Source: Candidatus Woesearchaeota archaeon (GTDB lineage: Archaea > Nanobdellota > Nanobdellia > Woesearchaeales > GW2011-AR4). Taken from it: 14,571 bases of DNA. Within the stretch, counting starts at the first letter, position 1, and each line of letters starts with the position of its first letter. A program made the translations under genes and the position numbers. The DNA is taken from assembly GCA_019323655.1 (NCBI GenBank), contig JAHWGX010000012.1, positions 1-14,571 on the forward strand, given 5' to 3'. This document shows positions 1-7,092 of the stretch, one piece after another. The notes beneath the pieces are model-generated. The model worked only from the letters and a program-made list of their open reading frames with translations. It did no database searches and had not been told where the DNA came from.

Positions 1-80
1 CAAAGAAAAACAATATGATTGAAGAGGCGCGAAGAAAATTTGTGCTGTATGAAAGGATGATGGGGTTTGCTGAAGCGTAA
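1..80 (+). CDS. C-terminal fragment of an unidentified protein (5' end outside window)
   Basis: An open frame enters from the left edge with its first full codon at base 3 and ends at the TAA at 78-80. It gives about 25 residues, Lys/Glu/Arg-rich at first and ending ERMMGFAEA, consistent with a C-terminal amphipathic helix. No upstream sequence is available, so no family can be assigned. The next gene, archease, has its own TATA-like box and is probably a separate transcription unit. Confidence 0.45.
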   Translation, partial: KKNNMIEEARRKFVLYERMMGFAEA

Positions 81-139
81 TTATCAACAAGGGGGGAACT
101 TATGAAATAGTTATGCAACCAAACATTATTTTATGAACC

Positions 140-148
140 TTTTTAAAC
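140..148 (+). promoter_or_regulatory. TATA-like box of archease gene
   Basis: The run TTTTTAAAC lies about 26 bp before the archease ATG at 170, which matches an archaeal TATA box feeding a leaderless transcript. No SD-like motif sits just before the ATG. Confidence 0.55.
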
Positions 149-169
149 ACCAAAATTTTTCTTATTATT

Positions 170-592
170 ATGCAAAAATTCAAATTTTTGGAGCACACTG
201 CAGATGCAAAATTCCAGGCTTATGGCAAGAACATGGAAGAAGCTTTTAGTAATGCAGCTTTGGCCATGTTTTCAGTAATTACAGACACAAAAAAAGTAAA
301 TAAAAAAATAAAAAAGGAAATTAAAGCCAATGGCAAAGACTTAAAATCCTTGTTATATAATTTTTTAGAAGAGTTGCTGTTTCTGATTGACACTGAAAAT
401 TTTTTACTGAGCAAAATTGAAAAAATATCTATAAAAAAAACAGGCAGCGAATACAGCTTGAACTCTGTCGCTGCTGGAGACCAAGCAGAAAATTACGAGA
501 CAAGCGGGGACATAAAGGCAATTACTTATAATGAGATGGAAATTAAAGAGGAAAAAAATAAGTCAATGGTGCAGGTTGTTTTGGATTTGTAA
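170..592 (+). CDS. Archease, RtcB RNA-ligase activator
   Basis: Archease speeds guanylation and turnover of the RNA ligase RtcB, used in tRNA exon joining and RNA repair; it is cytosolic and binds metal through conserved acidic residues. The 140-residue protein has the family's usual length. It opens with the hallmark LEHTADAKF (His9, Asp12), continues with the AF..AA.AMF helix (about 25-35), and ends VVLDL, where the penultimate Asp139 is the usual C-terminal metal ligand. A central helix carries LLYNFLEELLFLID (about 61-74). The ATG is placed by the TATA-like box 26 bp upstream. rtcB itself lies about 1.3 kb downstream on the same strand, separated by a small membrane-protein gene and a reverse-strand homing endonuclease. 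That linkage supports the call. Confidence 0.93.
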   Translation: MQKFKFLEHTADAKFQAYGKNMEEAFSNAALAMFSVITDTKKVNKKIKKEIKANGKDLKSLLYNFLEELLFLIDTENFLLSKIEKISIKKTGSEYSLNSVAAGDQAENYETSGDIKAITYNEMEIKEEKNKSMVQVVLDL

Positions 593-607
593 TAGGAGAT
601 TAAGATA

Positions 608-857
608 ATGAAATATAAGATAGAACAAAAATTTATTTGGTACTTAATTATAATTGGTTTGCTCATAACTTTTGTTATTTGGAATATTAATAAGTGGGCT
701 TGTAACTGGAAACATAACATTGAGACTTTTTACAGCAAATATAGATAAGCATTTAGGTGATTTTGCAATCATCTTCCTTATCTACTTAATATGTTTTGTT
801 GTTCTTTCAATTTATTTTATATATGTATTGAAACTTGCAATTAATAAGAAAAAATAA
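608..857 (+). pseudogene. Small two-helix membrane protein, apparently frameshifted
   Basis: ATG at 608 has a good SD (GGAG at 595-598) 16 bp after the archease stop, so it is probably co-transcribed with archease. The frame starts MKYKIEQKFIWYLIIIGLLIT, then in this frame turns poorly hydrophobic and stops at about 748. From 669 the next frame is open to the TAA at 855-857 and carries the rest of a membrane protein: LLFGILISGLVTGN, a polar stretch, then AIIFLIYLICFVVLSIYFIYVL and a basic tail KLAINKKK. Removing one T from the run at 670-673 fuses the two into an 82-residue protein with two transmembrane helices. It could be a decayed gene, a sequencing/assembly indel in the T run, or programmed slippage. 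Read alone, the second part would have to start at TTG 672 and lacks an SD. The function is unknown. Confidence 0.6.
849..854 (-). terminator. Oligo-T stretch ending the endonuclease transcript
   Basis: On the minus strand this is T6, 10 bp past the stop codon of the homing endonuclease gene, and it lies inside the 3' end of the convergent membrane-protein gene. Archaeal transcription ends at oligo-T runs of this kind. Confidence 0.4.
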
Positions 858-863
858 AAGAAA

Positions 864-1727
864 TTATAACTTAAACAATTCTTTACATTTGTTTACATCT
901 TCTTTTTTATGAATAGCTAACTCATAAAACTTAGTTCCAATTCCACTAAATTTAGGACCATAAAGTTTAGACTCTACTCTAAATATATTCTTTAGGTGCT
1001 TTGAAAGGATTATTAGGTTCTGTTCCAGATTTGAACAAATTCTTAGTCTAAAGTTCTTATCAATTTTTGTTCTTTTATTAATAAAATGGATTATATAGTA
1101 TTTCAATTTTTCTTCATCTTCTGGAAAATTCCAATAGTAGTTCACATAAGAATCAATCGCTTCTTGCAATTTGGCTTTTTTAGCAGGATGCAAAAATCCA
1201 ATTTCCTTCTGAAATTTGGTTAGATTCTCTTTGCCGTAAATAAACAACCTCAATGTTTTCCTCTTCTTTAAACTTTTAATTATTGATTCAATTCCAAATT
1301 TTTTAAGACTATTGTGTATTTGTATTAAACCCCTTTGGTTAACAGAGTCAGTGCCAATATGCCTATTTTTAGCCTTTTTAACCAAAACCCAACCTTCACA
1401 ATCAAAGAATGCTCTTAACCAATATCTTAAGTTATATCTATCTAAATCAGGCATTTTCCATTTTCTAGAATAATATGAGAAATTTTCTGTTAAAAATTTA
1501 TAAACTTTCTTACTTTGAATTCGACACCTTCCATCATTTGTAATGTAAGGTTTTAAACCAAAAAATTTCTCAAAACGAATTTGAAAATCTTTCAATAAAA
1601 CTAGATTGGTATTCCTAAATCCAATATGATAATACCTCTGTTTTTGAGTTTCAGGATTTTTAATTACATAACCCTCTGCACAGAGATAAGCGTGAATGAT
1701 AGATAAATTTTTATCAAATTTTAACAT
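864..1727 (-). CDS. Free-standing LAGLIDADG homing endonuclease
   Basis: This 287-residue protein has two LAGLIDADG helices: IHAYLCAEG (11-19, acidic Glu18) and WLRAFFDCEG (103-112, acidic Glu111). Both keep the acidic residue expected to bind the catalytic metal. IGFLHPAKKAKL (177-188) matches the post-motif segment seen in intron- and intein-derived LAGLIDADG enzymes. The C-terminal 70 residues resemble a further half-domain lacking the acidic motif. It is not inside an intein and no splicing motifs flank it. The ATG at 1727 is preceded on the minus strand by GGTGAT, a good SD, and by a TATA-like ATTTAAAATA near 1759-1770. The gene runs against the archease/membrane-protein pair and ends 6 bp from it. 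It looks AT-rich, consistent with a mobile origin. Its DNA target is unknown; the neighbouring rtcB intein is one candidate. Confidence 0.85.
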   Translation of the reverse strand: MLKFDKNLSIIHAYLCAEGYVIKNPETQKQRYYHIGFRNTNLVLLKDFQIRFEKFFGLKPYITNDGRCRIQSKKVYKFLTENFSYYSRKWKMPDLDRYNLRYWLRAFFDCEGWVLVKKAKNRHIGTDSVNQRGLIQIHNSLKKFGIESIIKSLKKRKTLRLFIYGKENLTKFQKEIGFLHPAKKAKLQEAIDSYVNYYWNFPEDEEKLKYYIIHFINKRTKIDKNFRLRICSNLEQNLIILSKHLKNIFRVESKLYGPKFSGIGTKFYELAIHKKEDVNKCKELFKL

Positions 1728-1843
1728 TTTAAATCACCAATCTTTCTTGGAATGAAACTATTTTAAATGATTTTTAGCAAATCAAAATCATAATTTAATG
1801 GTTGGATAAGCTATAAGTGATTTAAAATGTGTAGAATAATCCA

Positions 1844-1889
1844 TTTATATACCTCACGCGTGAATGTCCAGTGGGTTCTATGCCCAGTG
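1844..1889 (+). promoter_or_regulatory. TATA-like element followed by a palindrome and direct repeats upstream of rtcB
   Basis: A TATA-like TTTATATA (1844-1851) is followed at once by the perfect 10-bp palindrome TCACGCGTGA (1854-1863). Two CCAGTG direct repeats then follow at 1868-1873 and 1884-1889. All lie between the divergently oriented endonuclease and rtcB genes and before the presumed rtcB TATA box. This could be an operator region or the start of a longer rtcB leader. The short repeats alone could be chance. Confidence 0.35.
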
Positions 1890-1900
1890 CTTAGGTAAAC

Positions 1901-1910
1901 TATATAAATA
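1901..1910 (+). promoter_or_regulatory. TATA box of rtcB
   Basis: TATATAAATA is the best TATA match in this intergenic region. It would place the transcript start near 1930, just at or before AGGG (1929-1932) and 9 bp before the ATG at 1939. Confidence 0.6.
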
Positions 1911-1938
1911 AACAAAAACTTCTCTTTTAGGGATTAAT

Positions 1939-4866
1939 ATGGTAGAAGTTAAAAAAATAAATGAATTTGTTTGGCAAATACCAAAACAAGGCGGAATGAA
2001 AGTTCCCGGTACTATCTATGCTTCTGAAAAGCTAATGGAAAAGATTAAGCAAGACAATACGTTACAGCAAGTAGCTAATGTAGCTCATTTAAAGGGAATT
2101 ATAAAGCATTCTATAGCCCTCCCCGATGCGCATTCCGGTTACGGTTTTCCCATAGGAGGTGTTGCGGCATTTGACATGGAAGAAGGAGTTATAAGCCCGG
2201 GAGGAGTTGGCTATGATATTAATTGCTTAACCGAAGATTCAAAAATATTAACAGAATTTGGATATTCTAAAAATATAGGTGATTTTGAACAGGATTTTGT
2301 TGAAGTTGAAAATCCCAATTCAGAGTATGTTCTTAGGTCTAAAAAGAGCATATTAAATGTTATTTCATTTGATTATGGCCAAAATTCTTTTTCTTCCAAA
2401 AACATTCTTTATTTTATGAAGAAAAAACATTTTGGCTCAATAATCAAAATCAAAACTAAACTTGGCTATAGTCTTAAAGTAACAGAAGAACACCCTCTCC
2501 TAACAAAACTAGGGATGATTCAAGCCAAATCCCTAAAAAAATATCAAGAAATCTCTATCAATCCATTTGAAGGTGTGTCTTTTGAAGATATAACTGATGA
2601 CTTCAACATTCTAGAAGATAAGGAATTCTCTAAAGAAGAAAGAAAGGAGCTAGAAAAAAGAAATATCCTGCCATTGAAGTTAAGTAATCCTAAAACTCCA
2701 ATTTTAACAAAACTGTTTGGTTACCTGTTAGGTGATGGGAATATCTATATGAGCAATAAAAGAGGACGTGTTTGCTCCTATGGTTCTGAAGAAGATCTTA
2801 AAACTATAAAAGAAGATTTTGAAAGATTAGGATTTTCAGCAAGAATTTACAAAAGAACAAGAACTCATAAAATAATAGACCAATATGGAACAAAATTTTT
2901 TACTGCAGATAATTTTGAATTGCATTTATCTTCCAAATCCTTGGTAAAATTGTTCTATAATTTAGGCTATCCAAAAGGGATTAAAACTTCAACATCATTT
3001 TTAGTTCCAGACTGGATAATACAAGGCCCAAAATGGATAAAAAGATTGTTTTTATCTGGATTGTTTGGCGCTGAACTTTCTTCACCTAGAGTGCATACAA
3101 AAACTGGTTTTGATTGCCCAGTACTTTCAATGAATAAAAATAAATATTTTATAGATAATGGGAGAAAATTCTGTATACAGGTTATGAGTCTATTGGAAGA
3201 ATTTGACGTTAAAACAGATAAAATAAGCGAAAGAGAAGAATACAAAAACCAACAAGGAAAAACATGTAGAGTAAGGCTTCAGATATCTTCTGATGAGGAT
3301 AATTTAATACGATTATGGTCCAAAATAGGATTTTCATATAACAAGAAGAGAGAATTGCTGTCAAATATTGGAATTTTATACATCAAGGAAAAAAAGCTTT
3401 TGACTCAAAAACGTTCAGAATTAACCAATAAAACCAAAGAGCTAAAGGAAAAAGGATTAAAACTTAAAGAAGTTCAATCTTTATTGAAATGTGAATATGC
3501 AAATAAGAGATTCATAGAAAGACACTACTACGAATCAGCAGGACAAAGAATTTCTCTCAATTTTATATCTTTTGAAGACTTTAAAAAATTAAAATCGACA
3601 GAATACAGCAAGTATGGTATATTTTTTGACTCAATTGACACTATTGTCAAAGAAGATTATAAGGGGTATGTTTATGATTTAAATATAGATAAAACCCATA
3701 ATTTTGTTGCAGATAATATTGTAGTTTCTAATTGCGGTGTGCGTATGCTGAGAACAGACTTAAAAGTAAATGATGTTTTATCAAAAAGAAAAGAATTGCT
3801 CAATGAGCTGTATAAGGAAGTTCCTGCAGGTGTAGGAAAGGGGGGGATCATGAAACTTCCTAAATCTGTTTTAATGGAAGTTTTAAGCAAAGGCGCGAGA
3901 TGGGCTATTGAGCAGGGATACGGAACAGAAGAAGACCTACAGAAAACAGAAGAATACGGAAATATGGAAGCAAATGCGCATGATGTTTCTGAAAAAGCTT
4001 TGCAGAGGGGAATGCCCCAACTGGGGACTTTAGGCGCTGGAAACCATTTTCTGGAGCTCCAAAAAGTTGAGCAGATTTTTGACAGGGATATTGCAAAAAG
4101 CTTTGGGATTGATGAGGAAAACCAGATTACTGTTATGATTCATTGCGGCTCTCGGGGCTTGGGGCATCAGGTTGCTTCTGATTACATCAAAAAAATGGAA
4201 GATAAGTATGGAATTGCCAATCTGCCGGACAGGGAGTTGATAAATGCGCCAATAAGCTCAGAGCTTGGGCAGAAATATTACAATGCCATGTGCGCTTCTG
4301 TTAACTTTGCTTTTTCAAACAGGCAGATGATAGCGCACTGGACAAGGGATGTTTTTGAAAAAATTTTTGGGACAAAGGAAGGGATGAAACAGATTTATGA
4401 TGTCTGTCACAATCTTGCAAAATTTGAGAAGCATGAAGTTGAAGGAAAAACAAAAGAGGTTTGCGTCCACAGAAAAGGCGCTACAAGAAGTTTCGGGCCT
4501 GGACGGGAAGAAATACCCAAAGCATACAGAAGCATAGGGCAGCCTGTTATAATACCTGGAAGTATGGGAACTGCATCTTATTTGCTTGTTGGAACAAAAA
4601 AAGCAGAGGAAATCAGTTTTGGCAGCACTGCACATGGCGCTGGGAGAGTAGGCAGCAGAAGTGAGGCACTAAGGACTTTAAGAGGGGAGCAGGTTGCAAG
4701 GGATTTGGCAAAGAAGGGCATTGAAGTCAAAGGCCCATGGAAAGGCCTTGCTGAAGAAGCTCCCCAGATGTACAAGGACATTGATGAAGTTGTAAGAGCA
4801 AGCCATAAATTGGGAATAGGAAAACTTGTTGCAAGGCTCGTGCCTCTTGCAGTTATGAAAGGGTGA
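1939..4866 (+). CDS. rtcB: RtcB tRNA-splicing/RNA-repair ligase precursor, intein-containing
   Basis: RtcB joins RNA 2',3'-cyclic-phosphate or 3'-phosphate ends to 5'-OH ends using GTP and Mn2+, as in tRNA exon ligation. The 975-residue precursor consists of an N-extein (1-95), an intein (96-598) and a C-extein (599-975). The spliced ligase would be 472 residues, close to the archaeal family length. The catalytic set is complete in precursor numbering: Cys599 (GYDIN before it, CGVR after), His703 (GAGNHF), His735 (IHCGSRG), His824 (VCHNLAK), and the guanylated His899 (STAHGAGR). HRKGATR (844-850) is also present. ATG 1939 is supported by AGGG at 1929-1932 and by the TATA box. An oligo-T run follows 24 bp after the stop. 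The partner archease is encoded upstream. Activity depends on intein removal, because Cys599 is the first C-extein residue and also a metal ligand. Confidence 0.97.
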   Translation: MVEVKKINEFVWQIPKQGGMKVPGTIYASEKLMEKIKQDNTLQQVANVAHLKGIIKHSIALPDAHSGYGFPIGGVAAFDMEEGVISPGGVGYDINCLTEDSKILTEFGYSKNIGDFEQDFVEVENPNSEYVLRSKKSILNVISFDYGQNSFSSKNILYFMKKKHFGSIIKIKTKLGYSLKVTEEHPLLTKLGMIQAKSLKKYQEISINPFEGVSFEDITDDFNILEDKEFSKEERKELEKRNILPLKLSNPKTPILTKLFGYLLGDGNIYMSNKRGRVCSYGSEEDLKTIKEDFERLGFSARIYKRTRTHKIIDQYGTKFFTADNFELHLSSKSLVKLFYNLGYPKGIKTSTSFLVPDWIIQGPKWIKRLFLSGLFGAELSSPRVHTKTGFDCPVLSMNKNKYFIDNGRKFCIQVMSLLEEFDVKTDKISEREEYKNQQGKTCRVRLQISSDEDNLIRLWSKIGFSYNKKRELLSNIGILYIKEKKLLTQKRSELTNKTKELKEKGLKLKEVQSLLKCEYANKRFIERHYYESAGQRISLNFISFEDFKKLKSTEYSKYGIFFDSIDTIVKEDYKGYVYDLNIDKTHNFVADNIVVSNCGVRMLRTDLKVNDVLSKRKELLNELYKEVPAGVGKGGIMKLPKSVLMEVLSKGARWAIEQGYGTEEDLQKTEEYGNMEANAHDVSEKALQRGMPQLGTLGAGNHFLELQKVEQIFDRDIAKSFGIDEENQITVMIHCGSRGLGHQVASDYIKKMEDKYGIANLPDRELINAPISSELGQKYYNAMCASVNFAFSNRQMIAHWTRDVFEKIFGTKEGMKQIYDVCHNLAKFEKHEVEGKTKEVCVHRKGATRSFGPGREEIPKAYRSIGQPVIIPGSMGTASYLLVGTKKAEEISFGSTAHGAGRVGSRSEALRTLRGEQVARDLAKKGIEVKGPWKGLAEEAPQMYKDIDEVVRASHKLGIGKLVARLVPLAVMKG
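2224..3732 (+). mobile_element. RtcB intein with LAGLIDADG homing endonuclease
   Basis: The in-frame insert covers precursor residues 96-598 (503 aa), between GYDIN and CGVRML. The first residue is Cys96 (CLTEDSKIL, block A). Block B is TEEHPLLT with His185. Block F is VYDLNIDKTHNFVADN (His587), and the last residue is Asn598 followed by Cys599, so the splicing residues are mostly canonical. The exception is the penultimate position: Ser597 (VVSN) where most inteins have His. Two LAGLIDADG helices, LFGYLLGDG (259-267) and LFLSGLFGAE (370-379), indicate a homing endonuclease, although the second ends in AE rather than DG/EG. KGLKLKEVQSLLKCEY and neighbours (about 505-530) look like a helix-turn-helix DNA-recognition arm. 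From memory, RtcB inteins at this site are known in Methanocaldococcus and Pyrococcus, so the site is conserved. The insert looks more AT-rich than its exteins. Confidence 0.95.
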
Positions 4867-4890
4867 CAAAATTTATGGAATTATGCTTAA

Positions 4891-4898
4891 TTTTTTTT
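4891..4898 (+). terminator. Oligo-T terminator of rtcB
   Basis: T8 begins 24 bp after the rtcB stop codon and overlaps the last bases of the convergent minus-strand gene. A run of T without a required hairpin is the usual archaeal termination signal. Confidence 0.6.
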
Positions 4899-5184
4899 AG
4901 TATGCCTGTTTAAAATAATAATACAATTTCAGGTCGTTAGCAATTCTTTGAAAATCTTCCACAATTTTATCTTTGTTTTCCCCACTCACCATGATTTTTT
5001 CTGAAAGGACACAACAATGTTTACAATAGCCGCTCTCTGCAGAGACATCATATCCCCTTTCTTTTAAAGATTTTATTAAATTCTCTTCTTTATTTCTGAG
5101 TTCTTGGATATTCCGATCTCTGGGACTCAAAGCCCTAAATGTGCTAGCTACATTAAGCCTAAACTCAAGAGTTGTATTTGTCAC
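4897..5184 (-). CDS. Small conserved-looking protein of unknown function (95 aa, GTG start)
   Basis: I do not recognise this family. The 95-residue protein has an N-terminal region starting TNTTLEFRLNV, a charged helix (NKEENLIKSLKERGYDV, 31-47), a cysteine cluster CKHCC (54-58), a short strand (EKIMVSG, about 62-68), and a final helix ending LKLYYYFKQAY. The helix-strand-helix order suggests a small alpha/beta fold, with the Cys/His cluster as a possible metal site. The only suitable start is GTG at 5184. A TATA-like TTATAA on the minus strand near 5227-5232 lies about 45 bp upstream. It is convergent with rtcB and back to back with the permease remnant. A real gene is likely but not certain. 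Confidence 0.55.
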   Translation of the reverse strand: MTNTTLEFRLNVASTFRALSPRDRNIQELRNKEENLIKSLKERGYDVSAESGYCKHCCVLSEKIMVSGENKDKIVEDFQRIANDLKLYYYFKQAY

Positions 5185-5280
5185 AGCCTTACCACGTGTT
5201 ATAATACTGCCTAGAAAACACTGAAACTTATAAACTTTGTTTTAAAGAACTTGCCTAAGAACTATAATTCAAACTCATCA

Positions 5281-5427
5281 ATGAATCCTGTAATCAGCTT
5301 GTATTTCTCAATAAACTCAATAATTGTGGCTATCTCGTTTTCAGTGATCATAGGAATACTTGCAGGAATTGTTCCGGCTTACCAGGCTTCTAAATTGAAA
5401 CCGGTTGATGCTTTGAGGTATGAGTAA
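5281..5427 (+). pseudogene. C-terminal remnant of a MacB/FtsX-type ABC transporter permease
   Basis: The frame open from 5215 to the TAA at 5425-5427 encodes, from ATG 5281, 48 residues. One hydrophobic helix (about SIIVAISFSVIIGILAGIVPAY) is followed by QASKLKPVDALRYE at the end. This matches the last transmembrane helix and the near-invariant tail of MacB/FtsX-family permeases (PA..A.kl.PieALRYE). Those proteins are normally about 400 residues; the other helices, the periplasmic domain and the partner ATPase are absent. The frame is closed upstream by a TAG at 5212-5214 and the preceding residues do not continue the family. I infer a relic left by a deletion or rearrangement rather than a working microprotein. 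Confidence 0.75.
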
Positions 5428-5443
5428 AATTTTCATAAAAAAC

Positions 5444-5451
5444 CTTAAATA
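5444..5451 (+). promoter_or_regulatory. TATA-like box of the phosphohexomutase gene
   Basis: CTTAAATA is centred about 27 bp before ATG 5475, implying a leaderless or nearly leaderless transcript. No SD-like motif precedes the ATG. Confidence 0.5.
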
Positions 5452-5474
5452 TTCCTGAAATAAAACTGTTTGTT

Positions 5475-6908
5475 ATGCCGCTTATAGAGTCTTTTTCAGG
5501 AATCAGGGGGATTTATGACGATGGCTTGGACGAGAGGGTTGCTGAGAGATATGCTTATTCTTACTTCCAATACCTGAAAAACAAGCATAAAGACAGGAAT
5601 TTGAAGATTGTCATAGGGACTGATACAAGGCAATCTAAAGATATTTTAAAAAATTCCTTTATTGAGGCTTTAGACTGCGATATCATAGACTTAGGCATAG
5701 CATCAACTCCTATGGCAGAGTTTGCTGTAAGGCACTTCAAGTCTGATGGAGGGGTTATAATAACTGCTTCGCATAACGAGCCTTACTGGAACGGATTTAA
5801 ATTTCTGGACAATGACGGGGCTGTTTTAAGGCCAAAGGATATGGAAAAGGTCATAGCACTGTACAATAAACTAAAAACATTAAGCGATGAAGATTTTTTT
5901 GATAAGCAATTGTACAATAAAAATAAAAAATATGAAGAGAAGGATACTGGGAAGATAAAAATAAAAAAAATATACAAGGCCTATAATGAGATAAATAATG
6001 CATATTCTGATTACATACTGAATTTTTTATCAAGGGAGGACAAGGCAAAAATAAAAGATTCAGGCCTGAAAATTATTATCGATCCTAACGGCGGAACAGG
6101 AATTATTGCCAAGCCAATACTGGAAAAGCTTGGAGTTAAAGTGCATGGGATTAATATGAAGCACGGCGTTTTTAACAGGGTTGTTGAGCCCAATGAAGAT
6201 TCGCTGCTTTACCTGTCAAATGAGGTAAGGGACAGGGACTGTGATTTTGCTGCCGGATTTGACTGCGATGCAGACAGGGTTGAGATAATGACACTAAGAG
6301 GCCTGGTTTCAGGAAACCATCTGCTTGCGCTGATTGCCGACGATATTCTGAAAGATTCAAAGAATAAGGCAGTTGTAGCAAATGACGCCACTTCCGGGAT
6401 GGTCAGGGAAACAGCAAAAAAGCACAATGCAAATTATATTGAAACCCAGGCGGGGGAAATAAATGTTGTCGATAAGATGTATGAGCTTAAAGCCCCGGTT
6501 GGAGGGGAGGGAAGCAGCTCCGGTGTTATAATCCCGCCTTCAAGGTGCAGGGACGGAATATTGACTTTAATTTACCTGCTGAAAATACTTGCAGAAAGAA
6601 AAACAAAACTCGAAAGCTTGATAAAGTCTCTGCCTGCTTACTGTAATATAAAAAGGAAAGTTAAAGTAGATTCCGGAAAATACAATAAAATCAAGGGCAA
6701 ATTAGCCGGTTATTATGCAAAAAAACAAGGCAAAATAAGAGACTCAAAGGATGGCAGTTTGAAAATATTTTTAAATGGGAACTCCTTTATCTGGTTCAGG
6801 ACATCAAAAACAGAGGCTGATGTGTTGAGGGTTATTGCAGATTCTCCGGAAAAAGAGCAGGCAGAATCAATAATGGAAGAAGCCCTGGGTTTGCTGGAGA
6901 GCAAATAA
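5475..6908 (+). CDS. Phosphohexomutase (phosphomannomutase/phosphoglucomutase/phosphoglucosamine mutase family)
   Basis: This enzyme moves phosphate between C1 and C6 of a hexose phosphate, supplying sugar-1-phosphates for glycan or nucleotide-sugar synthesis. The 477 residues have the four-domain family layout. The N-terminus is FSGIRGI (7-13). The phosphoserine loop is TASHNEP (97-103, catalytic Ser99). The Mg2+ site is DCDADR (263-268), with Cys where most members have Gly but all three Asp kept. The sugar-specificity loop is GGEGSSSG (343-350) and the C-terminal phosphate loop RTSKTEADVLRV (442-453). A Lys/Asn-rich segment (about 132-175) makes an insertion between domains 1 and 2. The substrate cannot be fixed: GEGSSSG differs from the GEQSGH/GEMSGH of well-studied members. 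The next gene, a zinc ribbon, starts 14 bp after the stop and is probably in the same transcript. Confidence 0.92.
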   Translation: MPLIESFSGIRGIYDDGLDERVAERYAYSYFQYLKNKHKDRNLKIVIGTDTRQSKDILKNSFIEALDCDIIDLGIASTPMAEFAVRHFKSDGGVIITASHNEPYWNGFKFLDNDGAVLRPKDMEKVIALYNKLKTLSDEDFFDKQLYNKNKKYEEKDTGKIKIKKIYKAYNEINNAYSDYILNFLSREDKAKIKDSGLKIIIDPNGGTGIIAKPILEKLGVKVHGINMKHGVFNRVVEPNEDSLLYLSNEVRDRDCDFAAGFDCDADRVEIMTLRGLVSGNHLLALIADDILKDSKNKAVVANDATSGMVRETAKKHNANYIETQAGEINVVDKMYELKAPVGGEGSSSGVIIPPSRCRDGILTLIYLLKILAERKTKLESLIKSLPAYCNIKRKVKVDSGKYNKIKGKLAGYYAKKQGKIRDSKDGSLKIFLNGNSFIWFRTSKTEADVLRVIADSPEKEQAESIMEEALGLLESK

Positions 6909-6922
6909 GCAAGGTTGGTAAA

Positions 6923-7063
6923 ATGCCCACTAATGATCTGTGCAGGAAGTGCAAAATAGAAATGGGGGTAGTAAGAGAGCAGGTAATAGCAGGGACCAAA
7001 TACAGGATTCTAAAATGCGAGAAGTGCAGGCATGAGGTTGCAAGGGCAGAAAATTCAGAATAA
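6923..7063 (+). CDS. Zinc-ribbon microprotein (46 aa)
   Basis: ATG 6923 opens a 46-codon frame ending at TAA 7061-7063. The protein has two CxxC knuckles, Cys7-RK-Cys10 and Cys32-EK-Cys35, spaced as in a rubredoxin-like or zinc-ribbon fold. The intervening residues (MGVVREQVIAGTKYRILKC) form the expected strands, and a basic/acidic tail HEVARAENSE follows. It lies 14 bp after the phosphohexomutase stop and has no TATA box of its own, so it is likely co-transcribed. The upstream GGTTGGT is only a weak SD. Ribbons of this size often bind nucleic acid or a protein partner; the role here is unknown. Confidence 0.7.
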   Translation: MPTNDLCRKCKIEMGVVREQVIAGTKYRILKCEKCRHEVARAENSE

Positions 7064-7070
7064 TTAAATA
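7063..7070 (+). promoter_or_regulatory. TATA-like box of the HExxH-protein gene
   Basis: ATTAAATA overlaps the zinc-ribbon stop and is centred about 27 bp before ATG 7093, the spacing expected for a leaderless archaeal gene. Confidence 0.45.
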
Positions 7071-7092
7071 GGCTTATGCATAACCTTATTCT

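Noticed and set aside
1868..1890. TGGG-TTCTATG-CCCA looks like a tRNA T-arm with a 7-base loop
   Set aside because: The loop lacks the TTCRANY pattern and no acceptor, D or anticodon arms can be found around it.
2967..4869. Reverse-strand open frames inside rtcB and its intein
   Set aside because: They are antisense shadows of a strongly conserved coding sequence, with no promoter or recognisable product.
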